DNA of 8,651 nucleotides from Sphingomonadaceae bacterium (GTDB taxonomy: Bacteria > Pseudomonadota > Alphaproteobacteria > Sphingomonadales > Sphingomonadaceae), in the NCBI GenBank assembly GCA_013821585.1, contig JACDGO010000068.1, forward strand, positions 1 through 8,651, written 5' to 3'. The notes under the pieces were generated by a model that saw only the letters and a list, made by a program, of their open reading frames with translations, made no database searches and was not told the DNA's origin. Of the stretch, positions 1 to 5,807 are shown one piece after another. The position numbers were made by a program, and so were the translations under genes. Every line of letters begins with the position of its first letter. The first letter of the stretch is position 1.

Positions 1-690
1 GTCGTAAAGCGCGCGGCCCGTGATCACGCCCTCGATCCCGTCCTTCGCGTGGATCGCGAGCATGTGGATGTCCGCCAAACCTTTGACGCCGCCGCTGGCG
101 ATTACCGGGATCGCCGTCGCGCGCGCCAGATCGACCGTCGCGTCGATGTTGCAGCCTTTGAGCATTCCGTCGCGGCCGACGTCGGTGAACAGCAGCGCGG
201 CGACGCCCGCGTCCTCGAAGCGCCGCGCCATGTCGATCACCGGCACGTTGGACACCTCGGCCCAGCCCTGCGTCGCGACGAAGCCGCCCTTCGCATCGAC
301 GCCAACGACCACGCCGCCGGGGAACGCCGCCGCCGCGTCGCGCACGAAATGAGGATCGGTCAGCGCGGCGGTGCCTATGACGATGCGCGCGACGCCGCGC
401 GCGAACCAGTGTTCGGCCGCCGTCATCGTCCGGATGCCGCCGCCGACCTGGACATGGCCGGGAAAGGCCGCGACCACCGCCGCGACCGCGTCGCCATTGA
501 CCGCGCGCCCGGCGAACGCGCCGTCGAGATCGACGACATGGAGATGGGTCGCGCCGCCTTGCGCGAACGCGAGCGCTTGCGCGGCGGGATCGTCGCCGTA
601 AATCGTTGCTCGCTCTATATCGCCTTCGGCGAGGCGCACGACCTGACCGTCCTTCAGGTCGATCGCCGGAAAGACGATCAGGGCCGCCAC
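1..690 (-). CDS. hisA: HisA, ProFAR isomerase (partial, C-terminus outside window)
   Basis: Encodes 1-(5-phosphoribosyl)-5-[(5-phosphoribosylamino)methylideneamino]imidazole-4-carboxamide isomerase, the cytoplasmic TIM-barrel enzyme that converts ProFAR to PRFAR in histidine synthesis. The 230 visible residues show PAIDLKDGQVVRL at 8-20 with the first catalytic Asp at about D11, VDLDGA at 53-58, phosphate-loop GGGIRT at 83-88, VDAKGG around 131 with the second catalytic Asp at D132, FTDVGRDGM from 168 and ASGGV from 198. HisA is usually about 240-250 residues, so only some 10-15 C-terminal residues are missing past the left edge. The chosen start is GTG at 690-688, giving [12 protein letters not shown]; it lies inside the end of hisH (13-nt overlap), which suggests translational coupling. 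The product would feed HisF/HisH. The family assignment is secure; the start is inferred from the N-terminal motif because no clear Shine-Dalgarno site is visible. Confidence 0.95.
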   Translation of the reverse strand, partial: MAALIVFPAIDLKDGQVVRLAEGDIERATIYGDDPAAQALAFAQGGATHLHVVDLDGAFAGRAVNGDAVAAVVAAFPGHVQVGGGIRTMTAAEHWFARGVARIVIGTAALTDPHFVRDAAAAFPGGVVVGVDAKGGFVATQGWAEVSNVPVIDMARRFEDAGVAALLFTDVGRDGMLKGCNIDATVDLARATAIPVIASGGVKGLADIHMLAIHAKDGIEGVITGRALYD

Positions 691-1295
691 GCGAGGAACC
701 TCTCGAGCGTCGCGAGGCCATAGGCTTGGCTCTTTTCGGGGTGGAACTGAACGCCGATCATGTTGTCGCGCCCGACCGCGGCGACGATCGGGCCGCCATG
801 ATCGGTCAGCGCGAGCACCTGTTCGGGATCGTCCGCCGCGAACGCATAGCCGTGGAGGAAATAGGCCTCGCCGGCTTTCAGGACGGGATGCAGGCCCGAC
901 ACGTCGACGTGGTTCCAGCCCATGTGCGGCACCTTGATGCCGGGAGCGGGCGCGATCGCGGCGACGCTTCCCGCGATCCAGCCGAGGCCGGGCGTCACGC
1001 CGTGCTCGCACCCTTCGCCCGCCATCAGCTGCATGCCGACGCAGATGCCGAGGAACGGCGCGCCGCGCTCCAGTACCGCGATTTCCATCGCCTCGATCAT
1101 CCCCGGAATCGCCCCGAGCGCGCCCATGCAATGCGCGAACGCGCCGACGCCGGGGAGAATTATTCGTTCCGCATTCACAACGATATCCGCATCGGCGGTT
1201 ACCGCGACATGCTCGTACTTCGTCTCCTTGAGCGCATTGGCGACCGACTGGAGATTGCCCGCGCCGTAATCGATCAGCGCGACCGCCGCACTCAC
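678..1295 (-). CDS. hisH: HisH, glutamine amidotransferase subunit of imidazole glycerol phosphate synthase
   Basis: A 205-residue class I glutamine amidotransferase. With HisF it forms IGP synthase: HisH releases ammonia from glutamine and HisF uses it to convert PRFAR to IGP and AICAR. Visible motifs are IDYGAGNL at 8-15, oxyanion-region PGVGAF at 48-53, nucleophile elbow GICVGMQL at 83-90 with Cys85, and FHPEKS at 184-189 supplying His185 and Glu187 of the triad. The usual Ser or Thr after the second-domain His is Gly here (FLHGY, 146-150), a position that tolerates change. The start is GTG at 1295-1293, overlapping the hisB TGA as GTGA, so coupled translation is likely. A longer in-frame reading reaches 1532, but it lies inside hisB and adds low-complexity sequence unlike HisH, so it was not used. 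Length is typical of the family. Confidence 0.96.
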   Translation of the reverse strand: MSAAVALIDYGAGNLQSVANALKETKYEHVAVTADADIVVNAERIILPGVGAFAHCMGALGAIPGMIEAMEIAVLERGAPFLGICVGMQLMAGEGCEHGVTPGLGWIAGSVAAIAPAPGIKVPHMGWNHVDVSGLHPVLKAGEAYFLHGYAFAADDPEQVLALTDHGGPIVAAVGRDNMIGVQFHPEKSQAYGLATLERFLAWRP

Positions 1296-1879
1296 AACAC
1301 GCCTTTGGTCGACGGCACTTGCCCGCCCTTGCGCGGGTCGATCGCGACCGCCTGACGCAGAGCGCGCGCGAGCGCCTTGAACGCGCTTTCGACGATGTGG
1401 TGGTTGTTGACACCATAGAGCGTCTCTACGTGGAGCGTCAGCCCCGCGGTCTGCGCGAATGAATGGAACCAGTGCTCGATCAACTCGGTGTCCCATTCGC
1501 CGAGGCGCGGCGTCGAAAAGCCCGACTTCCACACGAGGAACGGCCGACCGGAAATGTCGAGCGCGACCCGCGTCAGCGTCTCGTCCATCGGCGCGTGCGC
1601 CTCGCCGTAGCGGACGATGCCCGCCTTGTCGCCGAGCGCCTTGGCGGCCGCCTCGCCAAGCGCGAGCGCGCTGTCCTCGGTCGTGTGGTGCTGGTCAATG
1701 TGGAGGTCGCCGACGGCCTTCAGTCGAATGTCGATGAGCGAATGGCGGCTGAGCTGCTCGAGCATGTGATCGAGGAAACCGATGCCGGTGGACACATCAT
1801 AGGCGCCGGTTCCGTCGAGATCGACCGCGACGTCGATCGACGTCTCGTTCGTCTTGCGGTGAACCGTGCCGGTGCGCAT
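1292..1879 (-). CDS. hisB: HisB, imidazoleglycerol-phosphate dehydratase (monofunctional)
   Basis: A 195-residue enzyme that dehydrates imidazole glycerol phosphate to imidazole acetol phosphate. The family is Mn-dependent and forms large oligomers. Metal-binding His/Glu motifs are complete: GFLDHML at 34-40, [12 protein letters not shown] at 58-69, DETLTR at 99-104 and [13 protein letters not shown] at 156-168, with the conserved STKG tail at 190-193. There is no fused histidinol-phosphatase domain, unlike the enterobacterial HisB. It is the first visible gene of the minus-strand his cluster, followed by hisH (4-nt overlap) and hisA. The ATG at 1879 begins [15 protein letters not shown], the usual family N-terminus. 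No convincing ribosome binding site precedes it. A weak promoter-like pair lies so close upstream that the message may be leaderless. Confidence 0.97.
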   Translation of the reverse strand: MRTGTVHRKTNETSIDVAVDLDGTGAYDVSTGIGFLDHMLEQLSRHSLIDIRLKAVGDLHIDQHHTTEDSALALGEAAAKALGDKAGIVRYGEAHAPMDETLTRVALDISGRPFLVWKSGFSTPRLGEWDTELIEHWFHSFAQTAGLTLHVETLYGVNNHHIVESAFKALARALRQAVAIDPRKGGQVPSTKGVL

Positions 1880-1887
1880 GCCGAGCG

Positions 1888-1915
1888 CCTATAGCGTTCG
1901 GCCACCCCTGCGCAA
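1888..1915 (-). promoter_or_regulatory. Possible hisB promoter
   Basis: On the minus strand a TTGCGC (-35-like, 1910-1915) is followed after 16 nt by TATAGG (-10-like, 1888-1893). The -10-like box ends 8 nt before the hisB ATG, so a start point near the ATG itself would be predicted. Matches to consensus are only moderate (about 3/6 and 4/6) and there is no experimental support. It is the best candidate in the 78-nt hisB/sspB gap, which also has to serve the divergent sspB. Confidence 0.3.
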
Positions 1916-1957
1916 CGCACCTTGACCGCCCCGCCGCCCGCGTTCACCAAGCCGGTT

Positions 1958-2440
1958 GTGACCGACACCCCGCCCGACAGCCTGATTCCCTATGACGAGA
2001 TCGTCCAGGAAGCGTTGCGCGCAGTGGTCGGGCGCGTTCTCGGCCAGGTCGAGCATTCGGGGCTGCTCCCCGGCGAGCATCATTTCTACATCACCTTCAA
2101 GACGACCGCTCCCGGAGTCGACATCCCTTCGCACCTGATCGCGCGCTTCCCCGACGAGATGACGATCGTCCTCCAGAACAAGTTCTGGGATCTGAAGGTG
2201 CATGGCGACGCGTTCGAGGTGGGGTTGAGCTTCAATGCGATCCCGTCGAAGCTCTACGTGCCCTTTTCGGCGATCGCGCGCTTCATCGACCCGGCGGTCA
2301 ACTTCGAGCTGCAGTTCCAGGTCCAGGGCGAAAACGACGATCCCGCCACGCATCACGCCGCAGGCAACGACGCGCGCGCCGCCGAGCCGGTCGAGGACGG
2401 ATCGAACGTCGTCGCGGTGGACTTCAAGCGGAAGAAGTAA
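1958..2440 (+). CDS. sspB: SspB family ClpXP adaptor (alphaproteobacterial type)
   Basis: Cytoplasmic specificity factor that in characterised relatives tethers substrates, including ssrA-tagged proteins, to the ClpXP protease. The 160-residue product has the SspB core at about residues 9-120: [20 protein letters not shown] at 8-27, [13 protein letters not shown] at 37-49, [16 protein letters not shown] at 64-79 and [10 protein letters not shown] at 111-120. An acidic, Ala-rich, probably flexible linker (about 121-150) leads to the basic tail [10 protein letters not shown], consistent with the short ClpX-binding tail of SspB proteins. The start is uncertain. GTG at 1958 fits the family N-terminus ([14 protein letters not shown]); an in-frame TTG at 1922 would add a Pro-rich dozen residues. 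Neither has a clear Shine-Dalgarno site. It is divergent from hisB and lies 37 nt upstream of fumC on the same strand. Confidence 0.9.
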   Translation: MTDTPPDSLIPYDEIVQEALRAVVGRVLGQVEHSGLLPGEHHFYITFKTTAPGVDIPSHLIARFPDEMTIVLQNKFWDLKVHGDAFEVGLSFNAIPSKLYVPFSAIARFIDPAVNFELQFQVQGENDDPATHHAAGNDARAAEPVEDGSNVVAVDFKRKK

Positions 2441-2462
2441 TCAGTTCGGGGCACTGATTACT
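2436..2462 (+). repeat. Perfect 10-bp inverted repeat between sspB and fumC
   Basis: AGTAATCAGT (2436-2445) and ACTGATTACT (2453-2462) are exact reverse complements separated by a 7-nt loop. The left arm contains the sspB TAA stop and the right arm ends 5 nt before the fumC Shine-Dalgarno site. The stem has only 3 G/C pairs of 10, which stands out in this GC-rich region, and no T-run follows it. It could be an mRNA hairpin separating the two cistrons, a weak attenuator, or a DNA operator for fumC. Which of these it is cannot be decided from sequence. Confidence 0.75.
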
Positions 2463-2467
2463 CCGCC

Positions 2468-2472
2468 GGAGG
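2468..2472 (+). promoter_or_regulatory. fumC Shine-Dalgarno site
   Basis: GGAGG sits 5 nt before the TTG at 2478. It is the clearest ribosome binding site in the left half of the window and decides the fumC start against the much longer upstream reading that overlaps sspB. The preceding CTCC (2461-2464) could pair with GGAG (2468-2471) across a 3-nt loop. That pairing would compete with the last two base pairs of the hairpin at 2436-2462. Confidence 0.8.
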
Positions 2473-2477
2473 CAACC

Positions 2478-3860
2478 TTGAGCAACACCCGCACCGAAAC
2501 CGACAGCTTCGGCCCCATCGAGGTTCCCACCGAGGTCTATTGGGGCGCGCAGACGCAGCGGAGCATCGAGAATTTTCCCTTCGCCGCGCATGAGCGGATG
2601 CCGGTCGCGATCATCCATGCGCTCGCGATCGTGAAGCAGGCGGCGGCGCGGGTGAATCGCGCGCACGGGCTCGACGCCAAGCTCGCGGACGCAATCGAGG
2701 CGGCGTCGGCTGAGGTCGCGGCGGGCAAGCACGACGACCAGTTCCCGCTCGTCATCTGGCAGACCGGGAGCGGCACCCAATCGAACATGAACGTCAACGA
2801 GGTGATCGCGGGCCTCGCCAACGAGGCGTTGACGGGTGCGCGCGGCGGCAAGGCGCCGGTCCACCCGAACGATCAAGTCAACATGTCGCAATCGTCGAAC
2901 GACAGCTTCCCGACGGCTCTGCACATTGCTGCCTATCGGGAAGTCGAGGCGCGCTTGATCCCCGCGCTCACGAAGATGCGCGCCGATCTCGCGGTCAAAG
3001 CGAAGGACTGGGACGGCATCGTCAAGATTGGCCGCACCCACCTCCAGGACGCGACGCCGCTGACGCTCGGCCAGGAATTCTCGGGTTACGCGCAGCAGAT
3101 CGCCGACGGTATCAACCGGATCGAAGGCGTCCGTCCGCGTCTCGCCCGCCTCGCGCAAGGTGGAACCGCGGTCGGGACGGGACTCAACGCGCCCGCCGGT
3201 TTCGGTGAGGCGATCGCGAGCGAGGTCGCCGCGCTCACCGGCTTGCCGTTCGTCACCGCCCCGAACAAGTTCGAAGCGCTCGCGTCGAACGACACGCTCG
3301 TCGAGCTGTCGGGCGCGCTCGCGACGCTCGCGGTTTCGCTGACCAAGATCGCCAACGACATCCGCTTGCTCGGCTCCGGTCCTCGCGCGGGCCTGGGTGA
3401 ACTCGATCTGCCCGAGAACGAGCCCGGCAGCTCGATCATGCCGGGCAAGGTCAACCCGACGCAATGCGAAATGCTGACGATGGTCGCCGCGCAGGTGATC
3501 GGCAATCATGCGGCAGTGACGGTCGGCGGAATGCAGGGGCATCTCGAGCTCAACGTGTTCAAGCCGCTGATCGGCGCGAACGTACTGCGCTCGATCGATC
3601 TGCTGGCGACCGGCATCGACAGTTTCACGAAACGCTGCCTCGAGGGGCTCGAACCCAACCGCGAACGGATCGCCGAGCTCGTCGATCGTTCGCTGATGCT
3701 CGTTACCGCGCTTGCGCCCGAGATCGGCTACGACAACGCCGCCAAGATCGCCAAGCACGCGCACCACGAGGGGTTGACGCTGCGCGAGGCGGCGCTCGCG
3801 CTCGGGCTGGTCGATGCGGCGACCTTCGACCGTCTCGTGCGACCGGAAACGATGGTCTAG
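2478..3860 (+). CDS. fumC: FumC, class II fumarate hydratase
   Basis: Cytoplasmic, iron-independent fumarase of the TCA cycle that interconverts fumarate and L-malate; the family is homotetrameric. The 460-residue length is typical. Key residues fall at the positions I recall for the E. coli enzyme: [12 protein letters not shown] at 97-108 with T100, QSSND around 138-142 with N141, [10 protein letters not shown] at 185-194 with H188, and signature [11 protein letters not shown] at 317-327 with catalytic S318, K324 and N326. The start is TTG at 2478, supported by a GGAGG 5 nt upstream and by the N-terminus [16 protein letters not shown]; longer readings in this frame run through sspB and are not protein-like. 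It may be cotranscribed with sspB, subject to the inverted repeat between them. Its TAG stop shares a CTAG with the convergent gene, leaving no room for a terminator between them. Confidence 0.98.
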   Translation: MSNTRTETDSFGPIEVPTEVYWGAQTQRSIENFPFAAHERMPVAIIHALAIVKQAAARVNRAHGLDAKLADAIEAASAEVAAGKHDDQFPLVIWQTGSGTQSNMNVNEVIAGLANEALTGARGGKAPVHPNDQVNMSQSSNDSFPTALHIAAYREVEARLIPALTKMRADLAVKAKDWDGIVKIGRTHLQDATPLTLGQEFSGYAQQIADGINRIEGVRPRLARLAQGGTAVGTGLNAPAGFGEAIASEVAALTGLPFVTAPNKFEALASNDTLVELSGALATLAVSLTKIANDIRLLGSGPRAGLGELDLPENEPGSSIMPGKVNPTQCEMLTMVAAQVIGNHAAVTVGGMQGHLELNVFKPLIGANVLRSIDLLATGIDSFTKRCLEGLEPNRERIAELVDRSLMLVTALAPEIGYDNAAKIAKHAHHEGLTLREAALALGLVDAATFDRLVRPETMV

Positions 3861-4423
3861 GCGCCCGCCTGCCAGACGCGCACCGCGTTGATCGGATGCA
3901 ACAGCATCAGGATGTTGAGCGCGAGACCTTCGCGGATTAGCACGCCGGTCATGACCTCGAAGCCAAGGCCCAGCAGCAGGCTGACCCACCACGGCACGCG
4001 GCTGGCGAAGACGAAGCCCGCGACCATCATCGCGATGTCGCTGACCGAATTGACGATCGAATCGCCCGAATAACCCCAAGCCATCGTCACCGCGCGATAG
4101 CGGTCGATGATGATCGGCGAATTCTCGACGACCTCCCATCCCGCCTCGATCAGCGTCGCGATCGCGAGGCTCAGCCCGAGCGGCGCGCGGCGCAGGATCC
4201 GCCAGCCCAAGCCCGCGAACGGGAAACCGTGGATGATGTGGCTGAAGCTATACCAGTCGGACAGCTGCTGGCTGTTCTCGGGCGACTCCACGACGCCTTG
4301 CCACAGCATGACAGTGCCGCAGGGGCAGATCGGCGGACGGCCGTTCGCGTAGAGCACAAGCGCCGCGACCGCGACGATCGCGGCGACGGCGATCCAGTAA
4401 CATGTCGTGATGCGTCGCCCCAT
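3857..4423 (-). CDS. DUF2585 / UPF0314 family membrane protein
   Basis: A 188-residue inner-membrane protein of unknown function, found mainly in alphaproteobacteria. Hydrophobic segments lie at about 10-27, 81-97, 128-144 and 145-165. Conserved polar motifs are CPCG at 33-36, [18 protein letters not shown] at 49-66, [18 protein letters not shown] at 93-110 and [13 protein letters not shown] at 117-129. The two Cys, repeated His and acidic residues beside membrane helices would suit a metal site or a membrane-bound enzyme, but that is inference. It is the last gene of a minus-strand unit, 41 nt after the DUF1989 gene. An upstream in-frame ATG at 4450 would give 197 residues; the ATG at 4423 ([10 protein letters not shown]) is preferred because it leads directly into the first membrane helix, though neither has a good ribosome binding site. 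It converges on fumC with a 4-nt overlap. Confidence 0.88.
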   Translation of the reverse strand: MGRRITTCYWIAVAAIVAVAALVLYANGRPPICPCGTVMLWQGVVESPENSQQLSDWYSFSHIIHGFPFAGLGWRILRRAPLGLSLAIATLIEAGWEVVENSPIIIDRYRAVTMAWGYSGDSIVNSVSDIAMMVAGFVFASRVPWWVSLLLGLGFEVMTGVLIREGLALNILMLLHPINAVRVWQAGA

Positions 4424-4464
4424 CGGCGCGCTGTGGCAAGAGGGGCGCATGAAGGCAACGCGCG

Positions 4465-5046
4465 TTAGGTTACTTCCCATTCGATGGGCTTGAAGCTGCC
4501 GTTGTTCGATTGAAGGGCCGAGCAGGCGGTCAGACCGATAATGAGGTCCATTCGCGCCGCGAATTTGATGTAATCCCCCGGCCCGCTCAGCGGGGGGAGA
4601 ACCTTGAGCTCGCCCGTCTTGCCGTCGACAGGCACATTCATGAAGCAATTGAACGCGACCGGGATCATGTCCGGCGTGATACCGTGAGGCGCGAGAGCGG
4701 CGGCGAGATTGCCGAAGCAGCCCTGGTGCGGATCGGCATCGCCGTAGATGATGCGGAAGGTGTCCCTTGAGCAGGGCGTCAACAAGAAGTCGTGGCGGCC
4801 GACAGTGTCGGCAACGACGTCGAGCATGACGTTCGAGCGGTTCGAATAGAGCGGATCGCCGGTCGTGAGGTAGATGCGGCTCGCATAGTCGAGCGTGCGC
4901 CCGGACGAGAGCACTTCCTCGACGTCGTGCGCACAAAACGCCAGCAGGTCGGCGACCTGCTCGCCTTCGGGGTCGATCACGGTCAGCGTCTGCCCCGCCT
5001 TCAGCGCGAACGCGACGCCCGAGCGCGGTGCGATCCTATGCCGCAT
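4465..5046 (-). CDS. DUF1989 / urea carboxylase-associated family protein
   Basis: A 193-residue soluble protein of the DUF1989 (PF09347) family. Characterised members sit beside urea/guanidine carboxylases and, as the CgdA/CgdB pair, deiminate carboxyguanidine; other members have no assigned reaction. Visible motifs are AGQTLTVIDPEGEQVADLLAF at 17-37, FLLTPCSRDTFR at 87-98 with Cys92, HQGCFGNLAAALAPHGI at 107-123, AFNCFMNVPV at 131-140, PLSGPGDYIKFAARMDLI at 152-169 and GLTACSA at 171-177 with Cys175. Length suits a single-domain member. No carboxylase or second DUF1989 partner is visible, so direct equivalence to CgdAB is unlikely. The ATG at 5046 lies inside the end of the upstream GntA-like gene (11-nt overlap), which points to coupled translation and a joint role. 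The family is confident; the substrate is unknown. Confidence 0.9.
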   Translation of the reverse strand: MRHRIAPRSGVAFALKAGQTLTVIDPEGEQVADLLAFCAHDVEEVLSSGRTLDYASRIYLTTGDPLYSNRSNVMLDVVADTVGRHDFLLTPCSRDTFRIIYGDADPHQGCFGNLAAALAPHGITPDMIPVAFNCFMNVPVDGKTGELKVLPPLSGPGDYIKFAARMDLIIGLTACSALQSNNGSFKPIEWEVT

Positions 5047-5713
5047 GGCTGAACGGACAGCGCCAGTCGTCGCCCACCGCGCGCCCGCTGTATTGGCGCG
5101 CCTCGCTGTGTTCGCCGTGACGCGAAAGCATCGGGTTGAGCGTTCCGGAATAGTCTTCGTCGCGGTCGAGGATCGCGTCGCGCAACTTTTCGTAGCGACC
5201 CTGCGCGCGCAGCCGCTCGAACTGGTCGTGGAGGTTGAAGATCATCGTCGGGGCCACGAAACGCCGCGCCTTGCGGCTGGCGCGCGGGTGCAGGCCGACG
5301 ACGAAGAACGCATGCCCCGCGAAGCTTAGCGAGAAATGCGGATTGGCGGGGTCGGGGCTGACGGCTTGGTCGTAAGGCTGGCCGAGCCATTTGTCCTTGT
5401 CGCTCATCGATTGCAGCCGCGACCACATGTTCTTCTCGAATACCCGCTCATCAAGCGTGCGCGGCCCCTCGAAGATCACCGCGAGACTCTGGAAAAGCTT
5501 GCGGTCGCGCGCATAGCCGCCCGCGAAGCGCATAAGCGCGGCGTGGATCGCGAGGTCGTTCCATGCGCTCGCGATCGAGCGCGCGACGACCGCCTTGATC
5601 TGCCCTTTCGCGAGCGCCGACTTGGCGCCAACGCACGGAAACAGCGGCTTGGCGATAAAATGATGAAGCTGATCGATCAGCGGATGCCGATCGGTGAACG
5701 GACTGTGCGGCAT
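5036..5713 (-). CDS. YqcI/YcgG family protein (GntA-like, possible heme-dependent N-hydroxylase)
   Basis: A 225-residue soluble protein of the YqcI/YcgG (PF08892) family. The characterised member GntA, from guanitoxin biosynthesis, is reported as a heme-dependent N-hydroxylase acting on a guanidino compound; most members are uncharacterised. Family motifs run the whole length: LFPCVGAKSAL at 24-34, NPHFSLSFAG at 124-133, GLHPRASRKARRF at 140-152, FNLHDQFERLR at 159-169, YSGTLNPML at 188-196, SEARQYSGR at 203-211 and WRCPF at 217-221. Two conserved Cys (27 and 219) and several conserved His are candidates for heme or substrate contacts; I cannot say which ligates heme. The ATG at 5713 has an AGGGGAG (5717-5723) 3 nt upstream. 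It leads the minus-strand unit and overlaps the DUF1989 gene by 11 nt. No other guanitoxin genes are visible, so the substrate is probably different. Confidence 0.88.
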   Translation of the reverse strand: MPHSPFTDRHPLIDQLHHFIAKPLFPCVGAKSALAKGQIKAVVARSIASAWNDLAIHAALMRFAGGYARDRKLFQSLAVIFEGPRTLDERVFEKNMWSRLQSMSDKDKWLGQPYDQAVSPDPANPHFSLSFAGHAFFVVGLHPRASRKARRFVAPTMIFNLHDQFERLRAQGRYEKLRDAILDRDEDYSGTLNPMLSRHGEHSEARQYSGRAVGDDWRCPFSHAA

Positions 5714-5716
5714 GGG

Positions 5717-5723
5717 CTCCCCT
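5717..5723 (-). promoter_or_regulatory. Shine-Dalgarno site of the YqcI/YcgG gene
   Basis: On the minus strand AGGGGAG precedes the ATG at 5713 by 3 nt. It is the only good ribosome binding site near this start, and it fixes the protein at MPHSPFTDRH rather than the longer in-frame reading that extends across the intergenic region into the opposing gene. Confidence 0.65.
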
Positions 5724-5744
5724 GGCGCGGTGTCGGTGTAGAAC

Positions 5745-5770
5745 GCGGGGCCGTGTGAATCTTTCCCCGC
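5745..5770. repeat. 6-bp inverted repeat in the divergent intergenic region
   Basis: GCGGGG (5745-5750) and CCCCGC (5765-5770) are exact reverse complements 14 nt apart, near the middle of the 94-nt gap between the two divergent operons. The right arm overlaps a smaller hairpin, CCGC TTGT GCGG (5767-5778). The position suits an operator shared by two divergent promoters, but short G/C repeats arise easily by chance here. I found no convincing -35/-10 pair on either strand of the gap (5714-5807). Confidence 0.35.
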
Positions 5771-5807
5771 TTGTGCGGCACCGCGATCCCGCGCAGTCTT
5801 TCGCGCC

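Noticed and set aside
1296..1532. N-terminal extension of hisH within hisB
   Set aside because: The extension is out of frame with hisB and Arg/Ala-rich; HisH proteins start directly at the [10 protein letters not shown] segment, and GTG at 1295 forms a GTGA overlap with the hisB stop.
1922..1957. TTGACC at 1922 as an sspB -35 box
   Set aside because: It is close to the -35 consensus, but the sequence 16-18 nt downstream has no reasonable -10 (CACCAA at best). It equally well reads as an alternative TTG start codon.
2436..2462. Rho-independent terminator after sspB
   Set aside because: The stem is perfect but AT-rich, and it is followed by CTCCGCCGGAGG rather than a T-run, so it does not look like a standard intrinsic terminator.
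2235..2477. Longer fumC reading starting inside sspB
   Set aside because: The added 81 residues are Ser/Arg-rich and unlike any fumarase, whereas TTG at 2478 has a GGAGG 5 nt upstream and gives the family N-terminus and length.
2424..4139. 571-codon open frame on the minus strand opposite fumC
   Set aside because: Its sequence is Arg/Asp/Gly-rich with no recognisable motif, and it lies wholly opposite a textbook fumarase and part of DUF2585. Such long antisense frames are normal for GC-rich codon usage.
4424..4936. 359-residue reading that fuses DUF2585 to upstream sequence
   Set aside because: The upstream part is the DUF1989 gene read in another frame. DUF2585 proteins begin just before the first membrane helix, so this is not a fusion.
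4465..5713. Guanitoxin biosynthesis cluster
   Set aside because: Only a GntA-like protein is present. No other guanitoxin pathway enzyme is visible, so naming the cluster for guanitoxin would overreach.
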